Shown piece by piece: positions 62,367 through 64,000 of a stretch of DNA of 64,000 bases. Where the stretch lies: contig NZ_UESZ01000001.1 of the NCBI RefSeq assembly GCF_900108585.1, forward strand, positions 2,976,001 to 3,040,000, read 5' to 3'. Position numbers and translations under genes: made by a program. The first letter of the stretch is position 1; each line of letters opens with the position of its first letter. The stretch comes from Branchiibius hedensis. Its GTDB lineage: Bacteria > Actinomycetota > Actinomycetes > Actinomycetales > Dermatophilaceae. The notes beneath the pieces were generated by a model. The model saw only the letters and a list, made by a program, of their open reading frames with translations. It was not told the DNA's origin and made no database searches.

Positions 62367-63994
62367 AAGGTCGTCCGCCCGCCCAGTCGATCCACACCCG
62401 CCATGATCGCCCCGGTCACCGCCGCCAACACGACCGACGCGGCAAGGGCCATCCCGAAGTTGGCCGCCCCCGGGTGTCCGATCAACTGGTAGATCGCGAC
62501 CGGCAGCGTCGGATCGTCCGGCCGGGCCAGGAAACTGGTCGCCCCGAACTCACCCAAGGAGACGGCGAGGGCAAATCCGATCGCCGCAAGAAACGGCCGC
62601 CACGCGGCGACCACATCGACCGTCAGTGCGACCCGCAGCGGACTGGCGCCGAGCGCAGCCGCCGCTTCACGCTGACGCTGGTCGACCGTGCGCAGGGCCG
62701 GTGCGAGAGTGCGGACCACCAGCGGCAAGGCCACCATGGCCTGGGCGACCGGGATCAACCAGACACTGTCACGGAAATCGAAGGGGGGTTTGTCCAGCGT
62801 GATCAAGAACCCGAAACCCACTGTGACAGCGGAGATCCCCAGCGGCAGCATGAAGACACCGTCGAGCAGACCGACCATCCGGCGCGCCGATCGCGACCGC
62901 GGCCTGCGGGAGACCAGGACCGCGACGATCAGACCGAGACCGACAGCCAGCACCGAGGCATCGATGGCGATCCGCCACGAGGTCGACAACGCCTGCCACA
63001 CCGTCACGGGAAGCGCATTGTCCCCCGTCACGGCCGTCAGACCCCGGTAGTTGTCCAGGCTCCAATTACCCTGCACCTGTAGCGATCTGGCCACCAGGGT
63101 GGCGAGCGGAGTGATGACGAGCAGGACGCTCGCGGCCAACGCCACGAGGGCACCGGCATCGCTGCGGCGTATCCGCGTGGGGGTGGGCACGGCGCTGGTG
63201 GCGGCGCCCGTGCGGCGGACTCGCCCGACCAGGGCAAGCAGCACCAGGACCATCACGAACTGCAGGATCGACAACACCGCCGCCCCTTGCAGATCAAGGA
63301 AATTCGTGGTCAGCAGGTAGATCTCGGTCTCGATGGTCGAGTACCGCACCCCGCCCAGCGTCAGGACGACACCGAACGCCGTGGCGCAGAAGAGGAAGAC
63401 CACGCTGGTCGCCGAGATGATCGCGGGCCGCAAGGACGGAAGGGTGATCGTCCGGAACACCTGGCCGGGCGATGCACCCAGGGATGCCGCGGCCTGCTCG
63501 GGTCGCGGGTCAAGGCCCGCCCACGCCGTACCCACCACCCGGATCACGACGGACAGGTTGAAGAAGACGAGGGCGGCGATGATCGCGGTCGGGGTGCCGT
63601 CCAGACCCAGCCAGCCCAGCGGGCCGTTTTGCGCGAGCAGGGTCCGGAAGGCGACACCGACGACCACGGTCGGCAGCACGAACGGCATCACCAGAAGGCC
63701 GCGCAGCAGTGTTGCACCGGGCAGCCGCAGGCGGTAGAGGCAATAGGCGGTGGGTACGCCGAGTGCGACGGTGATCGCCGTGCCCACCACCGCCGTGAAG
63801 AGCGTGAAGCCGATGACCTTCGCGGTGCGGGCGCGGGTGAGCACCTCCCACGCCCCCGCCAGATCCCAGACACCATCCGGCCGCAGCCCGCGGCCGATCA
63901 TGCCGGTCACGGGGACGAGGAAGAAGACGACGAGGAACAGCAGGGGTACGGCGGCCAGCACCCCCCAGCCCACTACCGCCCGCGCGCGGGGCAC
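62363..63994 (-). CDS. thiP: Two-domain ABC permease (ThiP/iron-type), possibly 5' partial
   Basis: The 543-residue protein has two permease halves with about twelve membrane segments. EAA loops are in [20 protein letters not shown] and [20 protein letters not shown]. Fused permeases of this layout occur in thiamine (ThiP) and iron(III) (FutB, SfuB) importers. GTG 63994 is a possible start, but the frame is open to the window edge 6 bp away. The binding protein gene presumably lies beyond. No riboswitch could be looked for. Confidence 0.8.
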   Translation of the reverse strand: MPRARAVVGWGVLAAVPLLFLVVFFLVPVTGMIGRGLRPDGVWDLAGAWEVLTRARTAKVIGFTLFTAVVGTAITVALGVPTAYCLYRLRLPGATLLRGLLVMPFVLPTVVVGVAFRTLLAQNGPLGWLGLDGTPTAIIAALVFFNLSVVIRVVGTAWAGLDPRPEQAAASLGASPGQVFRTITLPSLRPAIISATSVVFLFCATAFGVVLTLGGVRYSTIETEIYLLTTNFLDLQGAAVLSILQFVMVLVLLALVGRVRRTGAATSAVPTPTRIRRSDAGALVALAASVLLVITPLATLVARSLQVQGNWSLDNYRGLTAVTGDNALPVTVWQALSTSWRIAIDASVLAVGLGLIVAVLVSRRPRSRSARRMVGLLDGVFMLPLGISAVTVGFGFLITLDKPPFDFRDSVWLIPVAQAMVALPLVVRTLAPALRTVDQRQREAAAALGASPLRVALTVDVVAAWRPFLAAIGFALAVSLGEFGATSFLARPDDPTLPVAIYQLIGHPGAANFGMALAASVVLAAVTGAIMAGVDRLGGRTTL

Positions 63995-64000
63995 TACGAA

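Noticed and set aside
63995-64000. TPP riboswitch for the thiPQ-like operon
   Set aside because: The operon's 5' region is outside the window, so nothing can be claimed.

Overview
The window is high-GC DNA, densely packed on both strands, with many 4-base start/stop overlaps and frequent GTG starts. Gene content points to an actinomycete (Actinomycetota): an ArsR with paired N-terminal cysteines like the corynebacterial one, arsenate reductases of actinobacterial type, a CsoR-type copper operator, PadR and ROK regulators, and a very large DUF5979 surface protein with its own sortase. A Micrococcales (Dermacoccaceae-like) host is a guess. No rRNA, tRNA or CRISPR array was seen.

Region 1 (1-6.5 kb) is the end of a Tn5053/Tn7-like transposon: tniA (cut by the left edge), tniB and tniQ, then a small unrecognised ORF and a perfect 34-bp palindrome. 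An IS1634-family element sits in the 3' end of tniQ. It has 14-bp inverted ends and is flanked by an exact 130-bp direct repeat, matching the unusually long target duplications known for that family. Its transposase carries a one-base frameshift.

Region 2 (6.5-12.5 kb) is an arsenic-resistance cluster. arsR diverges from arsM - acr3 - a fused ArsC-like/ArsD protein - arsA - two different arsC genes. Two ArsR-type boxes lie between arsR and arsM. It may be cargo of the adjacent transposon.

Region 3 (12.5-14 kb) is a DUF559 nuclease-like gene bracketed by two clusters of a short motif. Each cluster has two forward and two inverted copies. I could not explain this arrangement by any known family.

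Region 4 (14-45 kb) is ordinary chromosome: an APC permease; small stress and hypothetical proteins; a ferric-reductase-like/FMN-binding/ApbE flavinylation operon; a frameshifted uppP; a two-component system; Nudix, K+ channel, AKR, SDR and acetyltransferase genes; a xylose-type ABC operon with a ROK regulator and a large intercistronic hairpin; and regulator/exporter pairs (TetR with three tandem operators, PadR with one). Several genes here are broken: uppP, a GNAT gene and an S66 carboxypeptidase gene.

Region 5 (45-64 kb) has a class-F-like sortase overlapping the end of a 2505-residue, six-repeat DUF5979 surface protein; a CopA copper ATPase behind a CsoR-type palindrome; a secreted S53 protease; a thioesterase and a PAP2 phosphatase gene that overlap tail to tail by 114 bp; and a thiPQ-like ABC transporter that runs to the right edge.
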